40,275 nt of DNA, from assembly GCF_002865645.1 (NCBI RefSeq), contig NW_020194524.1:1-40275 (forward strand), in the 5' to 3' direction. Under the pieces are notes generated by a model that was given only the letters and a program-made list of their open reading frames with translations, was not told the origin of the DNA and searched no databases. Source of the stretch: Hyaloscypha bicolor E (taxonomy: Eukaryota > Ascomycota > Leotiomycetes > Helotiales > Hyaloscyphaceae). Position numbers and translations under genes: made by a program. Below are positions 1 through 8,889 of this stretch, in pieces (positions within the stretch are counted from its first letter, which is position 1; each line of letters begins with the position of its first letter).

Positions 1-95
1 AACCCTAACCCTAACCCTAACCCTAACCCTAACCCTAACCCTAACCCTAACCCTAACCCTAACCCTAACCCTAACCCTAACCCTAACCCTAACCC
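1..95. repeat. Telomere repeat array (CCCTAA)n
   Basis: About 15.8 uninterrupted copies of CCCTAA, i.e. TTAGGG on the complementary strand, begin at base 1. The C-rich strand reads 5' to 3' inward, the orientation expected at the left end of a chromosome. The array stops cleanly at 95 and passes into CCGGGGTGGG. Arrays of this length are typical of filamentous fungi. No variant repeats are seen, which argues for a true end rather than an interstitial array. Confidence 0.98.
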
Positions 96-453
96 CCGGG
101 GTGGGTACCCGATGAAACGACCTGTACAGGAAAGCTTAGGGGGTAAAACCCTAGAGTATAACTGGCCACTAATTCTTTTGCTATTCTGGTTCTTGTACTA
201 CCTCTACTCCTTGCTTGTTCGATCGGGAGGGAGCAAGGAGAAGAGAAGGAGAAGCGGCCAGAGGAGAAGAGAGCGGGAGAAGAGAAGGGAAGGAGAGAAG
301 GAGAGGCGAAGGGCGGGCGAGGAGGGCTTTATATACTTCTTGAAGCTGGACTAGCGTCCCCACGTGATATCTCTTGCTCAAAAAACAAGACCAAAAAAAA
401 TAGATCTACTTATCGCCAAACGCTACAGGAGTATTTATCGAGAAGCAAATCAG
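96..453. other. Subtelomeric junction with polypurine tract
   Basis: Non-coding strip between the telomere and the tRNA-like gene. From about 226 to 328 the + strand is almost entirely A and G (GGGAGGGAGC, GAGAAGAGAAGG and similar), followed by a TATATA stretch and A-runs at 380-401. An 80-codon open frame lies across this strip, but its composition is explained by the purine run (Lys/Arg/Glu only), so I do not call a gene. No family is recognised. Confidence 0.6.
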
Positions 454-525
454 GAGCCCAACTAGGAATCGAACCTAGGCTACAGAGTTTGCTAACTCTG
501 TGTGCTACCATTATACTATCAGGCC
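454..525 (-). tRNA. tRNA-like gene with an 8-nt anticodon loop
   Basis: The minus strand folds as a 72-nt tRNA. The acceptor stem GGCCTGA/TTGGGCT forms seven pairs if G-U wobbles are allowed. TA follows at positions 8-9, then a D arm with TATAATGGTAG, an anticodon stem CAGAG/CTCTG, and a perfect T arm CTAGG-TTCGATT-CCTAG. The anticodon loop is TTAGCAAA, eight nucleotides instead of seven. Read one way the anticodon is AGC (Ala). If the A is an insertion, the loop becomes TTGCAAA, the standard GCA (Cys) loop. The acceptor wobbles and the extra loop base suggest a decayed or mutated copy. No T-run lies immediately downstream; the first is about 45-55 nt away, near 401. Confidence 0.6.
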
Positions 526-657
526 TTTTAGTAACTGCTATTCAATTGCAGTTAGTTCTTGCTTAGCCTATACTGGGCAATGGAGTTTTGCAAAGTAATT
601 CCTTGTTTTAATATATAAGACCCAGCCCTATAAGCAGGTGTTATAGCTATACTACGG

Positions 658-900
658 CTATAGACAGTAAATGCTATCGTAGCTAACTAGGTGCTCAGTT
701 ATCTGGTACTTGTCTTTAGGCCGGGGCTTGTACTCTCTTAGCTCGGCCACACCCCTCAAGTTATAGCTATTAAGAAGCTTTGCAGTCGCCTTGAGCTCGT
801 CTCCCAAGAGTTGGTGTGGCTGCGCTTGCAGGTGCCGCTCTTGACTATATGCCTCTAGGACAATACAGGACTTGCAGGCATAATAGATAGTAACTCTATA
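658..900 (-). pseudogene. DUF3505-like (C2H2-type) fragment, decayed
   Basis: The minus-strand frame reads YYACKSCIVLEAY, then QERHLQAQPHQLLGDELKAT, then VAELREYKPRPKDKYQITEH and SYDSIYCL before a TAG. The spacing of C-x2-C, then H-x4-H, a long helix, a proline-containing segment and a terminal Y-C-L resembles the fungal DUF3505 domain, which occurs in multicopy genes, some of them linked to telomere-associated helicases. Past the TAG the same frame continues with one residue, another TAG, and then YSYNTCL. This fits Gln or Arg codons turned into stops by C-to-T or G-to-A change. The open frame extends upstream to 1035, but that part (MVRTPLTNALSG) looks like repeat sequence. Family assignment is from pattern memory only. 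Confidence 0.45.
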
Positions 901-1080
901 AGCTAGATTATATGATAATATAATGAGAACGCACTTCGAGACAAGGGAATGCTCATTAAAAGGTAGTAGGGGAGGTGCCCCTTTACCGAAATCCCTTTTA
1001 CCGGAAAGTGCATTAGTCAGCGGCGTACGCACCAATTAGCGTACGGGCATTCTCACCTTTTACCGAAAAAGGGGCCCCGC

Positions 1081-4080
1081 ATAAGGGGTAGTTTTTAGAA
1101 TTCTAGAAATAAAAGCTTCCGAAAAAGAAAAAGAAATTATATAAGTAAAAATAATATCTAATATATTAAATATATTTCTAAACCTATATAATTAGGAAAT
1201 ATATCTAATATATTAGGCTATAAGTATATTTATAATAATTCTTTTAGAACTAGATTTTTCCTAAAGCTTTAGAATATAAAAGTAATTCTTTTATATATCT
1301 TATAACCTAAAGATTTAAGAAAAAAAGAAAATAGAATCCAGAAATATTTAGAAAATAATTCTTATATTCTTTAAAAAAATTAAAAGAAAAATCCAGGAAA
1401 TAGAAATATCTAGTATTTCTTTCTTAAATATATATAAAACTAGCCTTAATTCTTTCTTTTCTCTTATTATTAAATCTTATAATAAAGATTTTTCTTCTTT
1501 TATAATCTTATTTTATAATAAAGATCTTTTTTTTCTTATAGTTTTATCTAATAATAAAGATTTCTTTTTTTCTTTTATATTTTCTTACTAAATATAATAA
1601 GCTTTATTTAACTAAAATATTCTTTAATATCTCGATTTTTTAATAAGTAATCTAAGTATTCCTATTTAAGTAGCTAGAGTTCTATTAATTATAAGAATAT
1701 ATTTACTAGCTATTATCTCAAGTTATAAACTAATTACTGGCTTTATTTAATACTAACTCTAATCTTAATCTAGAAAGTTATAATACTTAGTTATAGTAAT
1801 CCGAGAAGTTATTAAATTTAGCTTAAGTAACTAAAGAAATTATTAAATTCAGGAATTAGAATATAAGATATATTATTAAAGAATTTTATAAGTAATAGTA
1901 AATAGATCTAGAAAGTTATTAAAAGTACTAAATAATTAGTAAAAAATAATAAAAAGAATAAAAAGTATTTTTAGTAATTTCTAAATTCTTTATTTTATTA
2001 TTATAGTTATAATAAGTAAAATAACCCGAATTAAAGACTAATAATTATAGATCTTAATATATTTAGTAAACTCTATTTATTAAAAAAAGCAAATATTTCT
2101 AAGTTAATAATTATATAGGATAAGGGCAGCTATAGCTTTATAATAAGAATCCCTAGCTAAGAAATAGAATATAAAAGACTTATAAAAAGAATAAGAAAGT
2201 TTTCTTAAGAAAGTAAGTAATTATAGAAAAAAAGAAAACCTAAATAGAAATAAGTAAACTCTGGCTTATTAGAAAAATAATTATTCTAGTAAGCTTATAG
2301 AAAATATATTATTATAGAAAAGGCAGAACTCCTATAATATAGAACTTTAGATAAATATACTAGAAGGCCTAGCTAATAAATTCTAGTTAATTCTAGTATA
2401 TATAAAGATATATAACTTTATATTTAAAAGAAATATATTAATAAATAAAATACTAGATATAATAATAGTAAATACTAATACTAGATAATTAATACTTCTC
2501 TTTCTATTAGCTAATTAGAGGTATTACTTCTTCTAACTAATTCTTAAATATAATTATAAATAGATTTATAAGTAATACTAGATAATATTTCTATAAATAT
2601 AAGCTATATATTAAAAAGTAGTAATTATTACTATTAAAATATAGACTTAAATAATTATAGATTTAGTAATAATATATTTATATTAGATAATAACAGGCTA
2701 TAAATAAATTTTAGAAAGTATTAATAAAAGTAATAAGCTTATATAAAGTATTTCTTATTACTTAAAAAGAAAAGTAAAGTTCTACTAGTAATATAAATAT
2801 AGTAACCTTTAATATTATAGCTAGTTATTAGTAATATAAATATAATAACCTTTAATATTATAACTAGTTATTAGTAATATAAATAGTAAAATCGAATTTC
2901 TAATTCTATAACTTTATAATACTTTAATTAAATCTTAAAAAGAATATAAAATCTAATATATTTATTATTATTTTTTTTATTTTTCTTATTAGCTTTCTTA
3001 ATAAAATACTATTATAAAAAAACAGAATTATATATTATTTAGGTCTTAAAATTATACTAGTAACTATATTTATAGCCTATATAAGAATTAATATATAACT
3101 TATATATTAGTAAAAAATTATTTGAAATATTTGTTAGCTTTAATTCAAAAGCTTTTAATTATAAACCTATTTATTTTTATTTAATATATTTGAAATTATT
3201 TTAATAATCTTTAATTAATTTTAATATTTTTTAAAATAAAAAGAAATAAAATAAATAAAAAATAAAAAAAAGATTTCTAAAAAAAAAATTATTATTTTTA
3301 TATCTAATTTAAACTAGCTTTATATTCTTATATATATTTTATAAGTTTTATTTATATTTTATTAATATAGCTATTAGTTATTTAAGAAATTCAAGTTTTT
3401 TTAATATTATTATAAAGTATTTATTAATAAATAATAAGATAATAAAATAAATTAGTAAGTTATAAAACTATAATATTAAATTTAATATAAAACTAATTTC
3501 TATTTCTTTTATAAGATTTAGAAAAGCTTCTATTATATAGAAAACTCTAATAATATATATATAATTAAAAAACTATAGATTTAAAGCCTATAATATAATT
3601 AGTAATAATATAATAATATAAAAAGGCTACTAATTTCTCTAATTAATACCCGAAGTTTATTATATATAATATAGTTATATATAATTTTATATATATTATA
3701 ATTATATAATAACTATAATTAAATTAAATTAAGTTAAAATCTGCTAAATTAAATTATAATTAACTATAATTAACTAGTCTTAATTTTTTTTAATACTCTA
3801 AATATAAAAGAAAAAGAAGCTTTTACTAAATTAGGAATTAATAAAAGTAATACTTATAATAGAGAGACTAATATTAAAAAGTCAAATATTTATAATTATA
3901 ATATAAATTAAACTAGTTATATATTAACTACTAGTAAAATTATAATATAAGTTAATAGAATTGCAACTATATAATTATTTTAGTAGGCAGGAATACTTAG
4001 TTAGCTCTTAATCCACGTCTAGGTATAAGTGTATTAGTAACTCTTATATATAGGTACAGGCTCTAATATTTATTATACCG
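1081..4080. repeat. AT-rich RIP block 1
   Basis: About 3 kb of extremely AT-rich DNA dominated by TA, AAT and TTA steps, with few CA, TG or CG. No open frame of useful length exists in any frame. The look is that of transposon sequence saturated by RIP. I recognise no coding relic. It contains a short tandem repeat at 2786-2887, annotated separately. Confidence 0.8.
2786..2887. repeat. 43-bp tandem repeat, about 2.4 copies
   Basis: The unit starts TAGTAATATAAATATAGTAA and ends CTAGTTAT. Copy 1 is 2786-2828 and copy 2 is 2829-2871, with a partial third copy to 2887. The two full copies differ at two sites, both G/A transitions. Confidence 0.75.
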
Positions 4081-4241
4081 CCTTGGATTCTGCCAAGCAA
4101 ATTCGCTTATAGTATATGCTATATAGCACTTTAGTATAACTCCCTATAAAGGCGGTATTCCTTTATTTACTGAGATATTGCCATATTAGCGGCCGCATAT
4201 GAATATCCCTAATTTGGATTATATTCTGGCTAAATTAGATA

Positions 4242-5586
4242 TACTTAGTACTCAGGGTAAATAAACCCCTACCCTATTAGTACTCTATATACCTCACTGC
4301 CACTCACGTACTTATACTACTTTTACTAAGTTCAGTTATTAATATTATTAATTTCTCTAGTATTTTATATAGCCTCCTCGTATATTAATAATAGCCTAAT
4401 ACCTGTTATGCATCGTCCTAATTAACTCCCTTATTTGCTTATCTGTAATTGAGTTCCAAGCTTTATTTATAGCTTCTCTCAAGCGAGGGTAAGACCAGTG
4501 GATCTCAGGATACTTCTCTTATATATAGTCCTTAATCCAATCCCAAAGGGTCTTAATTGGGTTTAAATCAGGGGAATTTACAGGCCAAAAAATAGGCCTT
4601 AAACCCTATCTCTCTATCTTCGCTAACATAGCCTTTGCTACGTGCCCAGAGGCATTGTCTTGCATAAAAAATCAACCTCTAACGAGAGATATATTAGGCA
4701 ACGATAGGGATAATATAACGAGAGTAAGACTCAGCTATAATTATTCCCTAATTCTTCTCCCAAAAGAGACTCGGTCCTTTCCCCCAAGCACCTGAGATCC
4801 CTCCCCAAAACATCTATCCGATCTTCTTTCTTACTTTAGGTTCAAGGCAATCAGGGTATAAGACTTCTTCACCTATACGCCGAGTTACCTTGACCTTCTT
4901 GTACTTCCCAGGACTTACCTACGTCTTATCTGTCCAAAATACCCATTTCCAGTCCTCCCAAGTCCAGTTTTTATGCTCCTCCGCCCAGGCTAACCGTGCT
5001 CGCATATATGCTTCCGATAAGAGAGGCTTCTTTAAAGCAGTTCGGCGAGCAAAACCCTCGTATTTAAAGGCTGTCTCAATCGCGTAAACGGAGCAGTTCC
5101 ATCCCAAGATCCCAGATATCTCTTTCCATGGCATACGACGATTTTTAGCTGATATGCATACCCATTCAACTAGCTGTTTGCGTTCTACCGGACCGAGTAA
5201 GGGTCTTCTTCCAGATCTCTTCTTTTGAGAGGTAACACGATGAGTAAGAGCGTATTGGACTTGCCCAGGCGTAAGGTTTAGTTGGAGAGCAATATCGTCC
5301 TTTGACCAGCCAGCGTAAAGGTAAATAGTTTGGGCGGGGAGGCGCTCGTCGCGCGTGCAATTCCGCCGTAGTGTTTTGGGAGTAGGGATCTTATATTCGG
5401 ACGTAGAGAAGTCGAGAGAGGATTGCGACATCTTGGGGATACTAAAGGCTGTAGAATAGTGAGTAAAGCGGCATGAGTAAGGGAGTAGAGAGGGGTTAAA
5501 TAATTGGTGGGTTGACCCCCTGCTTCTGGAACCTACTAGAAACACCCGCGACAGGGTAGGGGTTTATTTACCCTGAACACCAAGTA
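4242..5586 (-). mobile_element. Tc1/mariner-family DNA transposon, inactive
   Basis: A 1.34-kb element with terminal inverted repeats of about 32 bp. The left end (from 4244) starts CTTAGTACTCAGGG and the right end, read on the minus strand from 5584, starts CTTGGTGTTCAGGG. Both continue TAAATAAACCCCTACCCT. The ends differ at three sites, all transitions. Each end abuts a TA (4242-4243 and 5585-5586), the usual Tc1/mariner target duplication. The transposase lies inside on the minus strand. The left half is much more AT-rich than the right half, so RIP damage is uneven along the element. Confidence 0.88.
4365..5431 (-). pseudogene. Tc1/mariner (DDE_3-type) transposase, broken
   Basis: The first 170 codons are open from ATG at 5431 (start MSQSSLDFSTSEYKIP), with a helix-turn-helix region (WSKDDIALQLNLTPGQVQYA) and a second one (WKEISGILGWN). 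They end at FWTDKT, which carries the first catalytic Asp. A TAG follows where TGG (Trp) is expected; more TGG-to-TAG changes follow in IG*MFWGG and EKN*GII. Farther on, a shifted frame reads MQDNASGH (second Asp) and NSPDLNPIKTLWDWIKDYI. In this family the residue after DLNPI is the catalytic Glu; here it is Lys (AAG, 4552-4554), a G-to-A change. At least one frameshift also separates the two halves. The enzyme cannot be active. Confidence 0.88.
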
Positions 5587-5632
5587 TTCATGTGCGGCTG
5601 CTAATGTGGCAATGTCTCAGCGGACGAAGGGA

Positions 5633-5791
5633 TACTGTAGTTTTTGGGCAAACAATCGCACCCCTGGGGGTTTTGGTGTCAGCCTCAAATGGGGTAGATA
5701 ACCAATACGAAAGGCAGATTTGGCGTATTTGTGGGGTCGAAAGTGCTAGAAGCCTGCCAGGGGTGCGATTATTTACCCAAAGACCACAGTA
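5633..5791. mobile_element. 159-bp MITE with TA target duplication
   Basis: Inverted ends of about 33 bp: the left starts CTGTAGTTTTTGGGCAAACA at 5635, and the right, read on the minus strand from 5789, starts CTGTGGTCTTTGGGTAAATA. Both go on to ATCGCACCCCTGG. Four differences are visible, all transitions. TA flanks both sides (5633-5634 and 5790-5791). There is no coding capacity. TA duplication places it with Tc1/mariner-mobilised MITEs, but its ends are unlike those of the neighbouring Tc1 element, so that element is not its obvious parent. Confidence 0.82.
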
Positions 5792-6054
5792 ACAAACATT
5801 AGGGCCTGCACCTGCGTAAGGGGGTGAGCTGACTAAACCCGTATATCCCGGAACCTGCCACCACCGAGCAGCGTGCACAGCCAATAATATTATTTGAAAG
5901 GATTACACAGCAACACGAATATCTTCTAACAAAATGAGGCTACGATGGCGTCCAATGGCAACTGGATGGTCAGCTTCAGCTTCTCGCCACGTCTAGGTTA
6001 CCAGCCATTGCCAAGGTTCTGGACCAGCAGCTTAATTAAGAGATCTGCATAAAA
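5792..6054. other. Intergenic region upstream of the CorA-like gene
   Basis: About 260 bp of GC-normal sequence between the MITE and the start codon. I see no repeat and no coding relic. It would hold the promoter of the downstream gene. No convincing TATA box is placed. Confidence 0.5.
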
Positions 6055-7755
6055 ATGCCACTTTCATCCCCCAATTTTCTTTATTCGCAGCGAGCCTTAG
6101 CTGTGAAAATGGACAATTTCATGTTTCGTAAATTTCTCAACCAAAGTGCATATCACTACCAAGACACTTTGTACTTCGAAATATTCATTTGCGATGTAAG
6201 TGCTAATAGATCGGAAACAAAAATTCAAATCTTATTCTATCTCTGCTAATTATACACAGGATTCCACAAAGAGTTTTGTTTCCGAGGGTTCCTTGAAAAC
6301 CTCGGCTGAATTTACAGCCTGGCTTCGTCAAGAGGCACGTATCCTCTCCTCACACAGTCTATAATATTAATCTAGTTTCGTTTTATTTAGGGTGAATATA
6401 CACCGAAAATCCCAACCGACAAAATAAAAGTGATTGGCAGCTTAAGGCTTGTGTGAGTTCTGAAACGTGTACCGGTCCCTCGTACTGACAATTGCGAAGC
6501 ATTCAGCCAGAATGTGAGCCAGCGACCTTTGAGCCAAGAGTTTTAACATTGCCACACCTTGATTACACAGAGATGATACAGAGGTTGAACCTTTCGTACC
6601 GTACGCTTGAGACTACAAACAATGTTGGGCCGTTTCTCTGGTCCGTCACTTGCAAAAACGGACCTGATAGGCACCTACGTGAGTATATACAATCCTTCCT
6701 TAGTTTACGGGAAGCTCTTCAAATAAATGCTCATTCATTGCACAGAGCTTCTCTACCGCAACGTCCAAGGAATGAAAGCGGGTCACTGTCACGGGTGGGA
6801 ACTCTCCTTGGCATACTTACCCTTAACCCATACTACCACCGGTTTCTTCAAGGGAACCACAAAATCCATCCTGAAAGAATGCCTCGAGCGCCTCAGATTC
6901 ACTTACAAGGATGGTGTGTACCCACTGCTACTGCCCTCAATAATTTTCTCTGAAGAAATGAATGCGATCTCAACCACTGGCGACCAGTGTTCCAGAGAAT
7001 GGTTGCACAATGTCGAAGCCAAAATCGGACAACCCCCTCCTGAAGGCACGACTAGACTCAAGCATCTAACGGACCTTGAAGACAGCCTTCTGGACATACA
7101 CAAAAGAATTGTAGCTAAACATCCTCAAACCCAGATCGAAGTAGTCAAGGTCTTCGAACGGACCTTGCAAGAATCTGCAGCCCTCGATCACCAAAGCCCC
7201 GATCTTTCAAAGAAACGTGACGTGATGCACGGTACTATTACATTCGAAAAGACCAAGCTAGAAAATTTGCTTGCTGATGTAGTTGTCACACTTTCTCGGG
7301 TCGAGATGCTGAGATCAGCCGTGCAGAATCGATTTGCTGTAGCACTCGCAGATGAGCAGCGCATTTCAGACAAGATCAAGCATGAGGCCAGTATAAAGTT
7401 CAGCAAAAATCAGCAGACGTTCTCCATTTTGGGAGTTTTGTTTCTTCCGGGAACTTTTTTCGCCGTACGTACACCCCTCCCATCACAACACACTGTATCG
7501 TAATATTCAAGGTTTTCTGTTAGCTTACTGCCAAAACAGGCCATCTTCAGCACTACATTTTTTGACTTCCACCCTTCTGGGGACGGTGTCATATCCAAAG
7601 ACTTTTGGGTGTTCTGGGTGTTCACGTTACCAACGATGGGAGCACTTGTCATCTTTCTGTTCTGGGATTATATATATCCTGGGAGTGAGAAGTTTCAATG
7701 TCTTTGGGGTTTACCTAAACGCGAGAACATCGTCGGATTGAAAAATGAGGTGTAA
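6055..7755 (+). CDS. CorA-like two-helix membrane protein, six exons
   Basis: Predicted 463-aa protein. Exons: 6055-6195, 6260-6334, 6391-6452, 6500-6678, 6746-7464, 7540-7755; the total length is divisible by three. The N-terminal half has no recognised domain. Around residues 200-240 sits the segment PSIIFSEEMNAIS, common in fungal hypotheticals of this kind. A long charged helical region follows (KFERTLQES through DKIKHEASIKFSKNQQ). Next comes TM1 with the FSILGVLFLPGTFFAAIFST pattern and TM2 FWVFWVFTLPTMGALVIFLF, ending WDYIYPG and a short tail. The LPGTF-A-IF motif plus two closely spaced C-terminal helices is typical of fungal CorA-like proteins. I do not see the GMN signature of true CorA magnesium channels, so transport activity is not implied. 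Intron 2 has a GC donor. Confidence 0.82.
6335..6390 (+). other. GC-AG intron (intron 2 of the CorA-like gene)
   Basis: Splicing GAG|GCACGT to TTTAG|GGT joins WLRQE to GEYTPKIP in frame. The GT four bases downstream (6339) would give an in-frame TGA directly after the junction. The GC donor has the strong flanking consensus that GC-AG introns need (AG|GCA-GT). Length is 56 nt. Confidence 0.6.
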
Positions 7756-8130
7756 TAATCAGGGAGTGAACAAGCTGAAATATGCATCAGACTTCCGCTT
7801 AACGTCCACACTTGCTGTCTCTGCAGACCCTATGCTCCAAATTTGAATAATCCACATTTTAGACACTTGTAATCTTCCGTACTACAAGAATAATAGAAGA
7901 AGAGCCTTGCGATAGTGCGGTTGCGAGTGAGAGTCCACGAAGTTACTAGTACAGACGATATAATTAATGTTTTTAGTGCTTTAATTCAGTGTGGGCTCCG
8001 ATAAGCTCGATAAGCAATGATTAGATAATCGCGCTAATTTGTCGATAATCGATAATTATCAATAATTAGCGATAATTATTATTCTAGGCGGTAAGGGGCC
8101 CGGCAGAATCTGCCCCTCCTGCTCTCTGTT
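7756..8130. other. Intergenic region with hairpin at the AT-block edge
   Basis: 3' flank of the CorA-like gene. From 8022 to about 8080 the motif CGATAAT or its near forms recurs (CGATAATCGATAATTATC). At 8096-8117 the sequence GGGGCCCGGCAGAATCTGCC can fold as a hairpin (GGCAG-AAT-CTGCC). The AT-rich block begins just after, with an AATT repeat from about 8132 to 8155. No gene is recognised. Confidence 0.5.
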
Positions 8131-8331
8131 CCAATTAATTAATTAATTAATTAATCTTTATACTAGTTCTTTAAAGAATATAACTAATTTGAGATATATT
8201 AAAAAAGTAATAATTTGAGTTATTACTTTATTAATCTAATGGCTAGCTAACTGCTTTGCCTTAGATACAAAGGTTAATTCCCTGATACCTGACCTGGTTA
8301 CTTTGCCAGTAACCCAAGTAAACTAACTACC

Positions 8332-8889
8332 CTATAGTACTATTATAAGGCGTTTGCCAACCTTACTAATACCCATTATTCCTAATCTCATTCATTGGAC
8401 TAGCTTCATATCCTTTTTCTGGATAGTAACCCGCTTTATATAAATAGCTATAAGATTCGTTACTGGAATTAAATTAGTATAAAAATTAGTATAATTAAGA
8501 AAAATGACTTATACTCAAACTCCGTAATAAGAAGCGCCTCTATAAACTCTTATAAAATATATAAAGCCGAAGCTTGGATACATATATCTTATCTATCTTC
8601 CTGAGCCAAAATCTCCTTTACTAATTAATAAAATAGTACCTTTAAAATTAATAAATCAGTACTTCTCTAATATTTTCTAATTTCTTAAAGGGCCTTGGCT
8701 ATAAATCCAGTTAGTAAATATACTAATATTTTTACTAATTAACTAACTACCAGGTCTAAACCTATATTTTCTCTTTTATATAATAGCAGGAATATAGCCT
8801 TTTCCGCCAAGTGTCTTTCTTAGAGCCTTGCCTATAAGAGCCTTCCTAGAAGTAATATACTTGCTATTAGTTTGCTTAGTTTATACTAT
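8332..8889 (-). pseudogene. Histone H3-family gene destroyed by RIP-type mutation
   Basis: The minus strand reads ATA-GTA-TAA-ACT-AAG-CAA-ACT from 8889, which is the H3 start (Met-Ala-Arg-Thr-Lys-Gln-Thr) with its first three codons changed only by C-to-T and G-to-A. It continues RKALIGKALRKT (H3 RKQLASKAARKS), then KRKYRFRPG. A probable 52-nt intron follows (8750 to 8699), then AL*EIRKY*RSTDLLILKVP, FY*LVKEI, IQASALYIL*EFIEALLITE, a second probable intron (8514 to 8463), and NLIAIYIKRVTIQKKDMKL. Eight stops fall where H3 has mostly Arg or Gln. There is a frameshift at the second intron junction. Features such as RSTDLL, LVKEI and KKDM lean toward a divergent variant or CENP-A-like H3, while the TKQT tail is of canonical type. 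The 3' end is approximate. Confidence 0.85.

Noticed and set aside
112..354. 80-codon open frame beside the telomere
   Set aside because: Its second half is only Lys, Arg, Glu and Gly from the polypurine tract, and the opposite strand is open for the same reason. No family resemblance.
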